This document shows, piece after piece, positions 18,061-26,892 of a stretch of DNA of 64,000 nt. This DNA comes from Methylobacterium sp. NMS14P (GTDB taxonomy: Bacteria > Pseudomonadota > Alphaproteobacteria > Rhizobiales > Beijerinckiaceae): NCBI RefSeq assembly GCF_028583545.1, contig NZ_CP087106.1, forward strand, positions 434,001 to 498,000. Reading direction: 5' to 3'. Position 1 is the first letter of the stretch. Each line of letters begins with the position of its first letter. Position numbers and translations under genes: made by a program. The notes beneath the pieces were generated by a model. That model searched no databases, had not been told where the DNA came from, and worked only from the letters and a program-made list of their open reading frames with translations.

Positions 18061-18843
18061 TCAGGATTTCATCCGAGCCATACCCTCGAGGGCGAGGCCG
18101 TAGGCGAGCAGCCCCTGCATCCGGTGCCGGATCTCCTCGGTCAGCGCGATGCGGGTGTAGCGGCGCACGAGCTTGGGTTGCTGCAGGAGGAGCCTCGCGA
18201 GTTCGCGCGCCCGGTCGAGGAGCTTCTCCGCCGGCAGGACCTCGGCGACGAGGCCCATGGCCCGCGCCTCTTCAGCCGTCACCTTCTGGCCCGTGAGGAG
18301 GAAGTAGCGTCCCCGGTTCAGCCCCATTAGAAGCGGCATGACGATGTGCATCCCGTCGCCCGGGACCATTCCTCCGGGGAAATGCGCCGTGTCCTGGAAG
18401 AAGGTGTCCTCGCTGGCCAGGACGATGTCGGCGAGCAGGGGGATCTCCGCATGCCGGACGGCGGGCCCATTGATGGCGGCGATCACCGGCGCTTCGATGG
18501 AGAGGAGATGCGGCAGCAGCTGCTTACTCTCCCAGAAGATCGGGTCGTAGGTCTCAGGGGTCATGATCTTGCGGTTCGGGTGCTGGCCCGGCGCGATGGC
18601 CGGGCCGCAGAACTCGTCGCCGGTGCCCGTGAGGATCACGACGTCGTTGCCCCGATCGCGGCCGATCTCCAGGAACGCGGACTCCAGCTCGTTGTGCGCG
18701 AGGAGGCTCCATTGCAACGGGCCGCCCTCCGAGTGGAGCTGCACCTCCAGGATGCCGTCCTCGCGTGTCATCCGAATCGTCTTGAACCGATCCCTGTAGG
18801 TCTCGAACGTCGTCTCAACCCGCTCCAGCGAGGTCATGCTCAT
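18061..18843 (-). CDS. Crotonase-fold C-C hydrolase, 6-oxocamphor-hydrolase-like
   Basis: 260 aa. Rather than an ordinary enoyl-CoA hydratase, the sequence follows 6-oxocamphor hydrolase (CamK), which cleaves cyclic beta-diketones by a retro-Claisen reaction. Shared stretches include VVILTGTGDEFC, LLSIEAPVIAAINGP, EIPLLADIVLA, VPGDGMH and NRGRYFLLTGQ. From memory of that enzyme, its catalytic His122, His145 and Asp154 correspond to H131, H154 and D163 here, with constant spacing. The start at 18843 overlaps the cyclase stop by one base (TGATG). In the operon it would open a ring diketone to a keto acid. The true substrate is unknown. Confidence 0.8.
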   Translation of the reverse strand: MSMTSLERVETTFETYRDRFKTIRMTREDGILEVQLHSEGGPLQWSLLAHNELESAFLEIGRDRGNDVVILTGTGDEFCGPAIAPGQHPNRKIMTPETYDPIFWESKQLLPHLLSIEAPVIAAINGPAVRHAEIPLLADIVLASEDTFFQDTAHFPGGMVPGDGMHIVMPLLMGLNRGRYFLLTGQKVTAEEARAMGLVAEVLPAEKLLDRARELARLLLQQPKLVRRYTRIALTEEIRHRMQGLLAYGLALEGMARMKS

Positions 18844-19640
18844 CAGGATTGTCCCTTCTGGTTGGCAGGCTCGTCGAAGATCGCGACGGCGCGGGTCCAG
18901 CCAGCGGATGCGGCATGGATCTTCACGGGAAAGCAGGCGATGCGGAAACCGGAGGGCGGCAGTTGATCGAGGTGCCGCAATTTCTCGATCTGGCAGTATT
19001 CGACGTCGCGGCCGGCCTTGTGCCCCTCCCAGATGATCGAAGGGTCGCGATCCCGATGGTAGCGCTCGGCGACGTACTTGAACGGCGCGTCCCAGCTCCA
19101 CGCATCGGTCCCGACGACACGCACGCCCTTGCTTGCGAGGTGCAGCGTGGCGGCCCGTCCCATGCCGCATCCGCTCTGCGGATAGGCGGCCGTCCCGAAT
19201 CTGGCCCCGGCCGAGGTGTTCACCACCACGATGTCGAGGGGTCTGAGGGTATGGCCGATCCGTTCGAGTTCCCTGTCGATGTCGTTGGGCTGGACGATGT
19301 AGCCGTCGTCGAAGGCGCGGAAGTCGAGCTTGACGCCGGGCTGGAAGAACCAGTCCAGGGGCATCTGGTCGATCGTGCGGCTCGGCGTACCGTCGGCCAT
19401 GGTCGAGGCGTAATGCCAGGGCGCATCGACGTGCGTGCCGTTGTGGGTCGAGAGGCGCACGCTCTCCAGCGCGAAGGCCTCCCCGCCAATCAGGTCCTCG
19501 CCGCGCAGGCCGTCATACCGTTTTTGCAGCATCGGCACGGTGTCGCCGTGGCCGATATAGCTGACCTCAAACTCATAGCCCGGCGGATCCGACGGGACCC
19601 CATTCTCGATCGCCATCGAGATGTCGACTATCCGCTGCAT
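18843..19640 (-). CDS. Cyclase-family metal-dependent hydrolase (kynurenine-formamidase-like)
   Basis: 265 aa. It carries the family metal motif HxGTHxDxPxH as STHNGTHVDAPWHY (H66, H70, D72, H76) and the second-half motif VVVNTSAG. Members hydrolyse formamides, cyclic amides, lactones or isatin. GGGAGGG four bases before the ATG at 19640 decides this start over an upstream ATG. A candidate TetR operator lies just upstream at 19677. It is probably a ring-opening or amide hydrolase in the island. Confidence 0.85.
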   Translation of the reverse strand: MQRIVDISMAIENGVPSDPPGYEFEVSYIGHGDTVPMLQKRYDGLRGEDLIGGEAFALESVRLSTHNGTHVDAPWHYASTMADGTPSRTIDQMPLDWFFQPGVKLDFRAFDDGYIVQPNDIDRELERIGHTLRPLDIVVVNTSAGARFGTAAYPQSGCGMGRAATLHLASKGVRVVGTDAWSWDAPFKYVAERYHRDRDPSIIWEGHKAGRDVEYCQIEKLRHLDQLPPSGFRIACFPVKIHAASAGWTRAVAIFDEPANQKGQS

Positions 19641-19676
19641 TCGACCCTCCCTCGGTTCATGTCTCACTCCTGAAGT

Positions 19677-19694
19677 TAACTGATCGATCAGTCA
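19677..19694. promoter_or_regulatory. Candidate TetR operator, internal copy
   Basis: TAACTGATCGATCAGTCA differs by one base from the perfect palindrome at 22003. It overlaps the last codons of the BKACE gene, 37 bp upstream of the cyclase start, and so may control an internal promoter. Confidence 0.7.
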
Positions 19695-20518
19695 GTATCC
19701 AGGCCGAGCAAAGTGCGAGCTTCGGACGGGTTCGCTACCCGTCGCCCGTGCCGCCCGGCCGCCTCTACGGCGCGCGCGACGAGTTCCGCGTTTCCCGAGG
19801 CAAGCCGTGTCCGCGTGATGCGAATGTTGTCCTCAAGACCGGTGCGAACTCCGTCGCCGCCCCGGGCGAGAACCCACTCCATCACCCGTTCCTGTTCGCG
19901 CCCGATGCCGGCCGCCGTCCAAGTCGCCTGGGGCAGCAACACGCGGAGTTCGGCGAGCAGGATGTCGAGCAATCGCTCCTCGGCGGGCATCGCGTTCCTG
20001 ACGCCCAACACGAACTGCACGTGGGGCCGTTCGTCGATGAGGCCAGCCTCCACCAGGCGGCGGGCACCGTGAAGGTGGGATAGGTCGAAGATCTCGATTT
20101 CGGGTCGGATCCCGTGCCGCCTTATCCGGGAGGCGAGATCGTCCACCAACCCCGCCCCGTTCTCGTAGACGATGGTGGGGAAGTTCACCGAGCCGGTCGA
20201 GAGCGACGCCATGTCGGGCTTCAGATCGAGCGCATTGCCGCGCTGGCGCTGATCGCGACCGCGGCCGCCGGTTGAGAACTGCACGATCATCCCGGGGCAA
20301 TGTTGACGCACCCCATCGAGCACGCGGGCGAAGAGCGCGGGATCGCTCGAAGGGCTTTCGTCCGGCCCGCGGACGTGGACGTGGACGAGACTGGCCCCCT
20401 CCTCGAAGGCAGCGTGAGTGCTCTCGATCTGCTCCTGCGGCGTCGTGGGAACGGCCGGGTTGTCGGACTTGCGCGGAACCGAGCCGGTGATCGCGACGGC
20501 GACGATGATGGGCCTCAT
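19688..20518 (-). CDS. Beta-keto acid cleavage enzyme (BKACE, DUF849 family)
   Basis: 276 aa TIM barrel. The family condenses a beta-keto acid with acetyl-CoA, giving a CoA ester plus acetoacetate (as in 3-keto-5-aminohexanoate cleavage). Visible signatures are the start MRPIIVAVAITGSVPRK, the metal-binding strand LVHVHVRGP, MASLSTGSVNFP and the late ARGGDGVRTGLEDNI. It lies between the MFS transporter and the cyclase. It probably channels the ring-derived keto acid into central metabolism. Confidence 0.88.
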   Translation of the reverse strand: MRPIIVAVAITGSVPRKSDNPAVPTTPQEQIESTHAAFEEGASLVHVHVRGPDESPSSDPALFARVLDGVRQHCPGMIVQFSTGGRGRDQRQRGNALDLKPDMASLSTGSVNFPTIVYENGAGLVDDLASRIRRHGIRPEIEIFDLSHLHGARRLVEAGLIDERPHVQFVLGVRNAMPAEERLLDILLAELRVLLPQATWTAAGIGREQERVMEWVLARGGDGVRTGLEDNIRITRTRLASGNAELVARAVEAAGRHGRRVANPSEARTLLGLDTD

Positions 20519-20559
20519 GGCTGGGTTCTCACGCGTAGGGCTCGGGAATGGTGGCATGG

Positions 20560-21903
20560 TCAGATCCGCGCCTCCCGCAGCATCTCGGGCCGCACCGCGA
20601 GGAGCACGACGAGGCCGCCCGCCACCAAGAGGCCGGCGATGAGCCAGTTGCCCAATGCGAGGCTTCCCGTGGCCGTCTTGATCCACCCCAGGGCGAACGG
20701 GCTCGCGAAGCCACCGACGAGCCCGAGGCTGTTGATGAGGGCAATCCCCCCAGCGGCAGCCGATCCCCGCAGATAGGCGCTCGGCATCGACCAGAACAGC
20801 GGAACGGTCGTGAAGATGCACGGCGCCGCGAGCGAGAGGAGGGCAAACGAGAGGACGACGTGGCCTTGCGCCGGGATGAGGGCGACGAGCGCCAGCGCTC
20901 CCACGAAAGCCGGAAGGGCACAGTGCCAGCGGCGCTCCAGCGCATGATCCGAGTGGTACCCGTTGGCGATCACGCCGACCATCGCCACGCCGTAGGGAAT
21001 GGCGGCGAGCAATCCGATGTCGAGGGCATTGGTGAAGCCCATGTCCCGGATCAGCGTTGGGAGCCAGAAGTTGATCATGTAGACGCCGCAGATGAAGCAG
21101 AACCAGCTGAACGCCATCAGGTAGATCTTGGGATCCCGGATGACGGCGGCGAACGACGCGAGACCGTGGGCTGATGCGGAGGTGCTGTCTAAACGCTCGG
21201 CGTTGAGGTTCCGAGCGAGAAGGGCCTTCTCCTCCGGCGCGAGCCAGCGCGCGGTCTCCGGCCTGTCGTCGAGATAGGCGAAGACGAATAGGCCTAGCAG
21301 CGTGGTCGGGAGTCCTTCGAGGATGAACATCCACTGCCAGCCGGCGAGACCGAGCACGCCGGGCATCTCGGTCATGATCAGCCCGGAGAGCGGTCCCCCG
21401 ACGACCCCGGCCACAGCGAACGCACTCGTGAAGATGGCGGTGACGCGGGTGCGGTAGGCGCCGGGATACCAGTACGTGAAGTACAGGATAATCCCCGGGA
21501 AGAAACCGGCTTCGAAGACCCCGAGCAGGAACCGGAGGACGTAGAACAACCACGGCGCATGGGTGAAGGCCATGCCGGCGGAGATGAGGCCCCAGACTAC
21601 CATGATCCGGGTAATGGTCTTGCGCGCGCCGATCCGCTCGAGGAGTAGATTGCTCGGGATCTCGAACAAGAAGTATCCGACGAAGAAGATTCCGGCACCC
21701 AGGCCGTAGACAGCGTCGCTGAAGCCGAGATCCGACTTCATCTGCAATTGGGCGAAGCCGATGTTAATCCGGTCGAGATACGCCATGACGTAGCAAAGGA
21801 ATAGGAGCGGCACGAGCCGCCTTGTCACCTTCGCGTAGACCGCGGCTGGCGTCGCGGCGGAGGATTGGTGGGGCTGACTGAGATCCGCTGCCGATATTGC
21901 CAC
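20560..21903 (-). CDS. MFS transporter, anion:cation symporter (ACS) family
   Basis: 447 aa with about 12 membrane helices. The first helix carries YVMAYLDRINIGFAQLQM, the ACS signature, and FFVGYFLFEIPSNLLLERIG follows. Family members import organic acids such as phthalate, hydroxyphenylacetate or sugar acids with protons. A GTG at 21901-21903 preceded by GGGAGGAG is a better start than the upstream ATG. It is the first gene of the minus operon, about 100 bp below the palindrome at 22003. It probably takes up the substrate of the island. Confidence 0.88.
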   Translation of the reverse strand: MAISAADLSQPHQSSAATPAAVYAKVTRRLVPLLFLCYVMAYLDRINIGFAQLQMKSDLGFSDAVYGLGAGIFFVGYFLFEIPSNLLLERIGARKTITRIMVVWGLISAGMAFTHAPWLFYVLRFLLGVFEAGFFPGIILYFTYWYPGAYRTRVTAIFTSAFAVAGVVGGPLSGLIMTEMPGVLGLAGWQWMFILEGLPTTLLGLFVFAYLDDRPETARWLAPEEKALLARNLNAERLDSTSASAHGLASFAAVIRDPKIYLMAFSWFCFICGVYMINFWLPTLIRDMGFTNALDIGLLAAIPYGVAMVGVIANGYHSDHALERRWHCALPAFVGALALVALIPAQGHVVLSFALLSLAAPCIFTTVPLFWSMPSAYLRGSAAAGGIALINSLGLVGGFASPFALGWIKTATGSLALGNWLIAGLLVAGGLVVLLAVRPEMLREARI

Positions 21904-22002
21904 GACAGGCTCCTCCCTAGTGAGCTTCGACGATCTTCGAGGATCGGTCCGGATGCTGGCCGAGCCAGTCCGAGCTCCCGTTGTTGTTGTCGCTTCTCTC
22001 AC

Positions 22003-22020
22003 TGACTGATCGATCAGTCA
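22003..22020. promoter_or_regulatory. TetR-type operator, perfect 18-bp palindrome
   Basis: TGACTGATCGATCAGTCA is fully self-complementary. It lies between the MFS transporter start (21903) and the divergent TetR gene (22224). The near-identical copy at 19677 makes it a regulon site. Confidence 0.8.
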
Positions 22021-22223
22021 ATAGCGTCTCGCCACTGAAATCGTTCCTTTCGAACGAGCCATGGCGCTCCCGTCGCGCAGCGTCCGGAAGCAGGATCTGG
22101 GCGATTCTGTCACGTCAATTGCGCCCGGACCCGAAGCCCTGCGTGAGGTTTGCCGTCTGGGCGAAACGGCCTATGAGCCCTCGTACGGCGTCGATTGGTT
22201 AGACGCTCACGGGTACATCGATC

Positions 22224-22889
22224 ATGGCCACACGAAGCCCAGGAGGCGTGCTTCCGCACTCGGCCGGAACGGAGGCCTTCGGCGACACCCGTTGCGCTAT
22301 CCTCAACTCAGCCGAACGTGTCTTCGGGCTCCACGGGTTCGACGGCGCCAGCATGCGCGAGATCGCGCAGGGCGCAGCGATCTCCCAGTCGCTGCTGCAC
22401 TATCACTTCCAGAACAAGCTGACGCTGTATGAGGCAGCGTTTGAGCGGCGAGCCACCGTGATCCGAGAAAGCCGAGCGGCCCGCCTGCAGGATGCCTTCG
22501 CGGCATCCGGGTCGGTCACCCTCGAATGCATCCTCGAGATCCTATTCATGCCGTTGGGCGACCTGCTGAACGAGCCGAGGGACGGGTTGCGGCACTACTT
22601 GCAGATGCTGGCTGAGGTGACCCTGTCGACCAGCGACCGTTCAATCGCAATTGTGCGTCGGTTCTACGATCCCTCGGCCGAGCAGTTCATCGAGGCTTTC
22701 TGCAAGGTCGTCCCGAATATGTCCCGTTCGGATGCAGTCTGGGCCTATCTCTTCGCGATCGGTGCGCGCATGCAGGCGCACTCATCGAGTGGAAGGGCCG
22801 TGCGGCTGGGAATGTCGCAGGACTCGCGATCGCCATACAAACTACTTGTTCCTTTCGTTGCCGCGGGTATTAGAACTATAAATTTATGA
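22224..22889 (+). CDS. TetR-family regulator of the catabolic operon
   Basis: 221 aa. The helix-turn-helix is GFDGASMREIAQGAAISQSL followed by LHYHFQNKLTLYEA. The C-terminal domain is the larger helical type with about 150 residues. It diverges from the MFS-to-CoxS operon, with the perfect palindrome at 22003 between them. It therefore probably represses that operon and releases on binding the substrate or an early intermediate. No strong RBS is visible, and the start could be further in. Confidence 0.82.
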   Translation: MATRSPGGVLPHSAGTEAFGDTRCAILNSAERVFGLHGFDGASMREIAQGAAISQSLLHYHFQNKLTLYEAAFERRATVIRESRAARLQDAFAASGSVTLECILEILFMPLGDLLNEPRDGLRHYLQMLAEVTLSTSDRSIAIVRRFYDPSAEQFIEAFCKVVPNMSRSDAVWAYLFAIGARMQAHSSSGRAVRLGMSQDSRSPYKLLVPFVAAGIRTINL

Positions 22890-23220
22890 TTACTCGCTCC
22901 TTGAGAATTCTGTAGGGGTGGCGGCTGAACGGTATGGACATCACGAAGTTCGTTTGCTGTAGTGCATGCGTTTCCTTATCACATAGCTGACACGCCGGGA
23001 TGACTGCATGCGAGATTGCGTCATCTCGCTCGTTCAAGGGCGTCTGCCCCGAATGATCTCGATCGCTGCGAGGCCGCGGGCCGAATTTGGCCGTAAGCCG
23101 CACGTCCGCTTACGGATATCAGAGCCGGCGAAGCGGACGCTCAGCCCTGAGGTATGTGGCCGACAGCTACGATCAAATTGTCATTGATCCAGACCGCTCA
23201 CGACAGCGTAGCGGCGAGAC
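22890..23220. repeat. Intergenic stretch with inverted repeat related to the dispersed family
   Basis: No gene is seen. Bases 23091-23098 (CCGTAAGC) and 23108-23115 (GCTTACGG) form an inverted pair. They share the GGCCGTAAGC and TCCGCTTACGG borders of the dispersed repeat at 1622, 10238 and 38782-38911. Confidence 0.5.
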
Positions 23221-24291
23221 TCAATGGATTCCGTCGATGGCAATCCCGAGTTGCTGAGGGCCCCGCAGTGAGGCGCCTGGCCGGTAGGGCGGCGGGTTCT
23301 GGAGAAGGCGTGGGGATACGAGCCTGCGGCTCAGTGCGACGACGGCGATCTCGGCCTCGATCCGCGCGAGCGGCGCACCGATGCAGTAATGCAGGCCGCC
23401 ACCGAAGCCGAAGTGCTGGTTATCCTCACGGTCGGGGTCGAAGCGGTTGGGTTCGGGAAAGCGAGCGGGGTCGCGGTTGCCGGCGGCGAAGACCAGGATT
23501 ACGGGCGCGCCTTTCGGGATGGTCTCGCCGGCGATCTCGATAGCCCCAAGCGCCTTTCGGGTCCGGAAGTGCACCGGCGGATCGAAGCGCAGCAATTCCT
23601 CGATCAACCGCGGCGCCCGCTCGGGGTCGGCGCGCAGCCGCTCCAACTCGTCCGGATGGCGCAGAAGCTGGAGCATCCCATTAGTGATGAGGTTCACCGT
23701 GGTCTCGTGGCCCGCCACGAGCAGCAGGACGGCGGTGGCGATCAGGTCGAAGTCGCCCATCCGCTTGCCTCCGGCGGAGGCCGGGGCGGCAAGGCCGCTC
23801 AGCATGTCGTCGGCCGGGCGTCGCCGCTTCTCGCGGATCAGGTCGCGCACGTAGGCGGAGATCTCGTCGAAGGCCGCCACGGTCCTGTGGCGGCCCCCCT
23901 CGTCGTGGCGGGCGTCCGGCTCTATGGCGGTGGCGAGTTGCCTCGCCCAGACTTGGAACCGCGGCTCGTCCGCCTGCGGCACGCCCAGAAGCTCGCAGAT
24001 CACCGTGACCGGGAGCGGGTAAGAGAAGTCATCCACCAAGCAGATCCTGTCGCGGCCACGACATGCGTCGATGAGCCTATCAACCTCGCGCACAATGCCT
24101 TCACGCAGCGCGTTCACCCGCCCCACCATGAACTGGCGCATCACGAAGCGTCTCAAGGTGTCGTGGTACGGAGGGTCGCGGAAGATCAGCGGGCGATGCG
24201 CGCTTACGATCCGGTTCTTGATCGGGTTCAGGAACCAATCTCGAAGTGGGTTCCCAGTGTGAGGGCGTCGAGACGGCGGCAGGTCCTCTGA

Positions 24292-25209
24292 GAGTCCGTC
24301 CGAGAAGTCAGGCTGAGCGGGCCAGTCGCCTGACGAGGATCATGACGGCTGCCGCGTAGAGGAATGCTCTGGCCGAGGCGATAGTCGCCTCTGGGTCCTT
24401 CCAGAGGCGGCGATTGCGGCTGATCCAGGCGAAGAAGCGTTCGACCACCCAGCGGCGTGGATGCACGGCAAAGCCGACTTGATGGGGCGGCTTGCGCACG
24501 ATCTCGACCGTGATGATCGTGGCGGTCGCCGGTCTGTTGCCGGCATAGCCTGCATCGGCGAAGGCTTTGGCGATGAACGGGAAGGTCCGACGCGACAGGC
24601 GCAGCACCGGCACGGCTCCGTCGCGGTCCTGTACGTCGGCAGGCTGAGGATCGAGGACGAGCGCGCGCCCGTCCATGTCGACCAGCGCTTGGCGCTTGCG
24701 CCCCTTGACCCTCTTGCCGGCATCGTAGCCGCGCGGGCCGCCGCTCTCCGTCGTCTTGATGCTTTGGCTGTCGAGGACCGCGGCAGACGGTGAGGCTTCC
24801 CGTCCGACTCGCTCGCGATCGGCCATGACCAGGTGGTGGTTGATCCGGCCAAACAGCCCTGTGTCGCGCCAGCGGCTGAAGTAGCCGAACGTGGTCGAGC
24901 GCGGCGGTAGATCCTTGGGTATCAACCGCCAGGAGATCCCACCCCTCAGAACGTAGAAGATGGCGTTCAGGACCTCCCGTGTCGTCCAGAGCGGAGGCCG
25001 GCCACAGGGCGCTGGCCTCGGCATCAGTGGCTCGATCACCGCCCACTCGGCGTCGGTAAGGTCGGTTTCATAGCGAAGGCCCACGCGGCTATGCTGCCGC
25101 CGGGTGGTCGGGGTCCACATGGCGCTTCCAGGTCAGGCTTCAGCACCCTCCTGGAATCATCGCCATCCCGGCCACTCAACCCCGCCTCAGACCCTTACCG
25201 GACGGGCTC
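24292..25209 (-). mobile_element. IS5-family (IS427-like) insertion sequence, complete (918 bp)
   Basis: The ends are GAGTCCGTCCGAGAAG (24292-24307) and, inverted, GAGCCCGTCCGGTAAG (25194-25209), 16 bp with three mismatches. A TGA trinucleotide is duplicated on both sides (24289-24291 and 25210-25212), fitting the TNA target of the IS427 group. It contains one intact transposase gene and splits the P450 gene. Confidence 0.9.
24308..25120 (-). CDS. IS5-family transposase
   Basis: 270 aa and uninterrupted. The N-terminal insertion-element domain reads LTDAEWAVIEPLMPRP and VLNAIFYVLRGGISWRLIPK. The DDE catalytic residues are in AAVLDSQSIKTTESGG, KAFADAGYAGNRP and WVVERFFAWISRNRRLWKD. The stop codon abuts the left inverted repeat. 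It appears functional. Confidence 0.93.
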   Translation of the reverse strand: MWTPTTRRQHSRVGLRYETDLTDAEWAVIEPLMPRPAPCGRPPLWTTREVLNAIFYVLRGGISWRLIPKDLPPRSTTFGYFSRWRDTGLFGRINHHLVMADRERVGREASPSAAVLDSQSIKTTESGGPRGYDAGKRVKGRKRQALVDMDGRALVLDPQPADVQDRDGAVPVLRLSRRTFPFIAKAFADAGYAGNRPATATIITVEIVRKPPHQVGFAVHPRRWVVERFFAWISRNRRLWKDPEATIASARAFLYAAAVMILVRRLARSA

Positions 25210-25500
25210 TGAGCTGAGACGGGGGTCGAAGATCAGGCTCCGGATCGCCGCGTGCGAGCTCACGACGTAGCTTCCATCGCGCTGTCGGGAGACCGGGTTC
25301 TCCCTCAACCGCGCATAGAGCGGGTATGGATCAGCGCGATTGTTCTGGTGGATGATCTCGGAGAACAGCGCATCCCGCTGTTCGACATGAGGACGGGCGT
25401 CAGGCATGTCGGGTCGCTGCCAAGTGCAGGCTCACCTGTCGGGTTGGCGGCTTCGTTGCCACCGAGCCTTCCATCACGAGCTCTCGGTCAATCCGTTCAA

Positions 25501-26892
25501 TCAGCTACCGCTCGACGGCAGTGGCTTAAGATCTCCGAGCACGGTCGGGATCAGTTCGGACACGGTGGGATGGATCGGGACCGCCCATTGCAGGGTCGGG
25601 GCGGTCGCGCCCGCGTTCATCATGTCGAGGATGCCGTGGACCGCCTCGTCACCGCCGGTGCCCAGGATCGCCGCGCCCAGGATGGCCTGGCTCTCGGCAT
25701 CCACCAGCACCTTCATGAAGCCCTTGGTCTCGCCCTTCTCCACGGCCCGACCCACCCGGGTCATCGGCCGGGTGCCCATCAAAGCCGGGCGGCCGCTCGC
25801 GCGCACCTCCGTCTCGCCCATGCCCACGCGTCCCAGCGGCGGGTCGATGTAGAGGGCGTAACCGGGGATCCGGTCGCTGACCCGGCGGCTCGCCCCGTCG
25901 AGGAGGTTGGCGGCTACGATCTCGAAGTCGTTGTAAGCGGTGTGGGTGAAGGCACCTCGTCCGTTGCAATCGCCGAGCGCGTAGACGCCCGGCACGTTCG
26001 TCTGAAGGCCGTCGTCGATGGTGATGTAGCCGCGCGCGTCCACGGCGATGCCGGCCGCCTCTAAGCCAAGGTCGTCGGTGTTGGGCCGGCGGCCCACCGC
26101 CAGCAGCACGTGAGAGCCCACAATCTCCGGCTCGCCCTCGTTGCAGTTCACCCCGACAGCGACACCGTCAGCATGAGGCTCAAACCCGATGCACTCGGCG
26201 TTCAGCCTCAGAGCGATGCCCTCGTCGCGCAGGATGCCGGCGACCGACTCGGAGATGTCCGAATCCTCACGACCAATCAACCGCGGCCCCATCTCCACGA
26301 CGGTGACCTTGCTCCCAAACCGGCGGTAGGCTTGCGCGAACTCCAGCCCAATGTAGCTGCCGCCGACCACCACGAGATGCTCCGGGATCGTGTCGAGCTG
26401 CAGCAGCGAGGTGTTGGTCAGGAACGGCACCGCGTCGATGCCGGGCATCTCGGGCACTCGCGCGCGACCGCCCACGTTGATGAAGATCCGCTCGGCCTTA
26501 AGGATATCGTCCCCAACCGCCACCGCGTGCGCCGACACGAAGCGGGCATGTCCAGTGAGGACGGTGCAGCCGGTCATGCCGCGCAGCCAAGTCTCGACAT
26601 TGGCCCTTGCCCGGGCTGAGACTCCCTGCTGACGCGCGGCGACAGCCTTGGCGTCGATGCCGACGCCACCCTGTAGCACGACACCGTAATCCGCGGCTCG
26701 ACGCGCGAGGTGGGCGGCGTAGGCGCTGGCCACGAGGGTCTTGGTGGGCATGCAGCCTGTGTTCACGCAGGTGCCACCGAAGAGCTTGCGCTCGATCACC
26801 GCCACGCGTTGGCCCGCGGCGGTGAGGCGCCCGGCCAGGGCCGGCCCGGCCTGGCCCGCGCCTATCACGATGGCATCGAACCGTTGGACCAT
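25501..26892 (-). CDS. FAD-dependent pyridine nucleotide-disulfide oxidoreductase (mercuric-reductase-like)
   Basis: 463 aa. It has N-terminal FAD-binding VIGAGQAGPALAGRL, the redox-active pair C42/C47 in GGTCVNTGCMPTK, the NAD(P) motif VVVGGSYIGLEFAQAYRRFG, ALGDCNGRGAFTH (second FAD contact) and a C-terminal dimerisation domain with the catalytic IHPTVSE. The C-terminal Cys pair of true MerA is absent, and so is the N-terminal heavy-metal domain. It probably reduces another disulfide, quinone or oxidant. Its start overlaps the stop of the DUF4126 gene (TGATG). Confidence 0.88.
   Translation of the reverse strand: MVQRFDAIVIGAGQAGPALAGRLTAAGQRVAVIERKLFGGTCVNTGCMPTKTLVASAYAAHLARRAADYGVVLQGGVGIDAKAVAARQQGVSARARANVETWLRGMTGCTVLTGHARFVSAHAVAVGDDILKAERIFINVGGRARVPEMPGIDAVPFLTNTSLLQLDTIPEHLVVVGGSYIGLEFAQAYRRFGSKVTVVEMGPRLIGREDSDISESVAGILRDEGIALRLNAECIGFEPHADGVAVGVNCNEGEPEIVGSHVLLAVGRRPNTDDLGLEAAGIAVDARGYITIDDGLQTNVPGVYALGDCNGRGAFTHTAYNDFEIVAANLLDGASRRVSDRIPGYALYIDPPLGRVGMGETEVRASGRPALMGTRPMTRVGRAVEKGETKGFMKVLVDAESQAILGAAILGTGGDEAVHGILDMMNAGATAPTLQWAVPIHPTVSELIPTVLGDLKPLPSSGS

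Larger units (their letters stand above)
23221..25407 (-). pseudogene. Cytochrome P450, disrupted by an IS5-type element
   Basis: Removing the element (24292-25209) and one TGA copy rejoins one uninterrupted 421-aa frame. The junction reads DPRLSSEDLPPSRRPHTGNP and continues RDWFLNPIKNRIVSAHRPLI. The second half has the I-helix AGHETT, the K-helix EELLR (ExxR) and the heme loop FGFGGGLHYCIGAPLAR with the Cys ligand. It was thus a normal soluble bacterial monooxygenase. The 5' fragment now stops within the element after about 66 P450 residues, so no enzyme is made. No second mutation is visible, which suggests a recent insertion. Confidence 0.92.

Noticed and set aside
25501..26892. True mercuric reductase merA
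   Set aside because: The C-terminal Cys pair that binds Hg(II) is missing and no mer genes are nearby.
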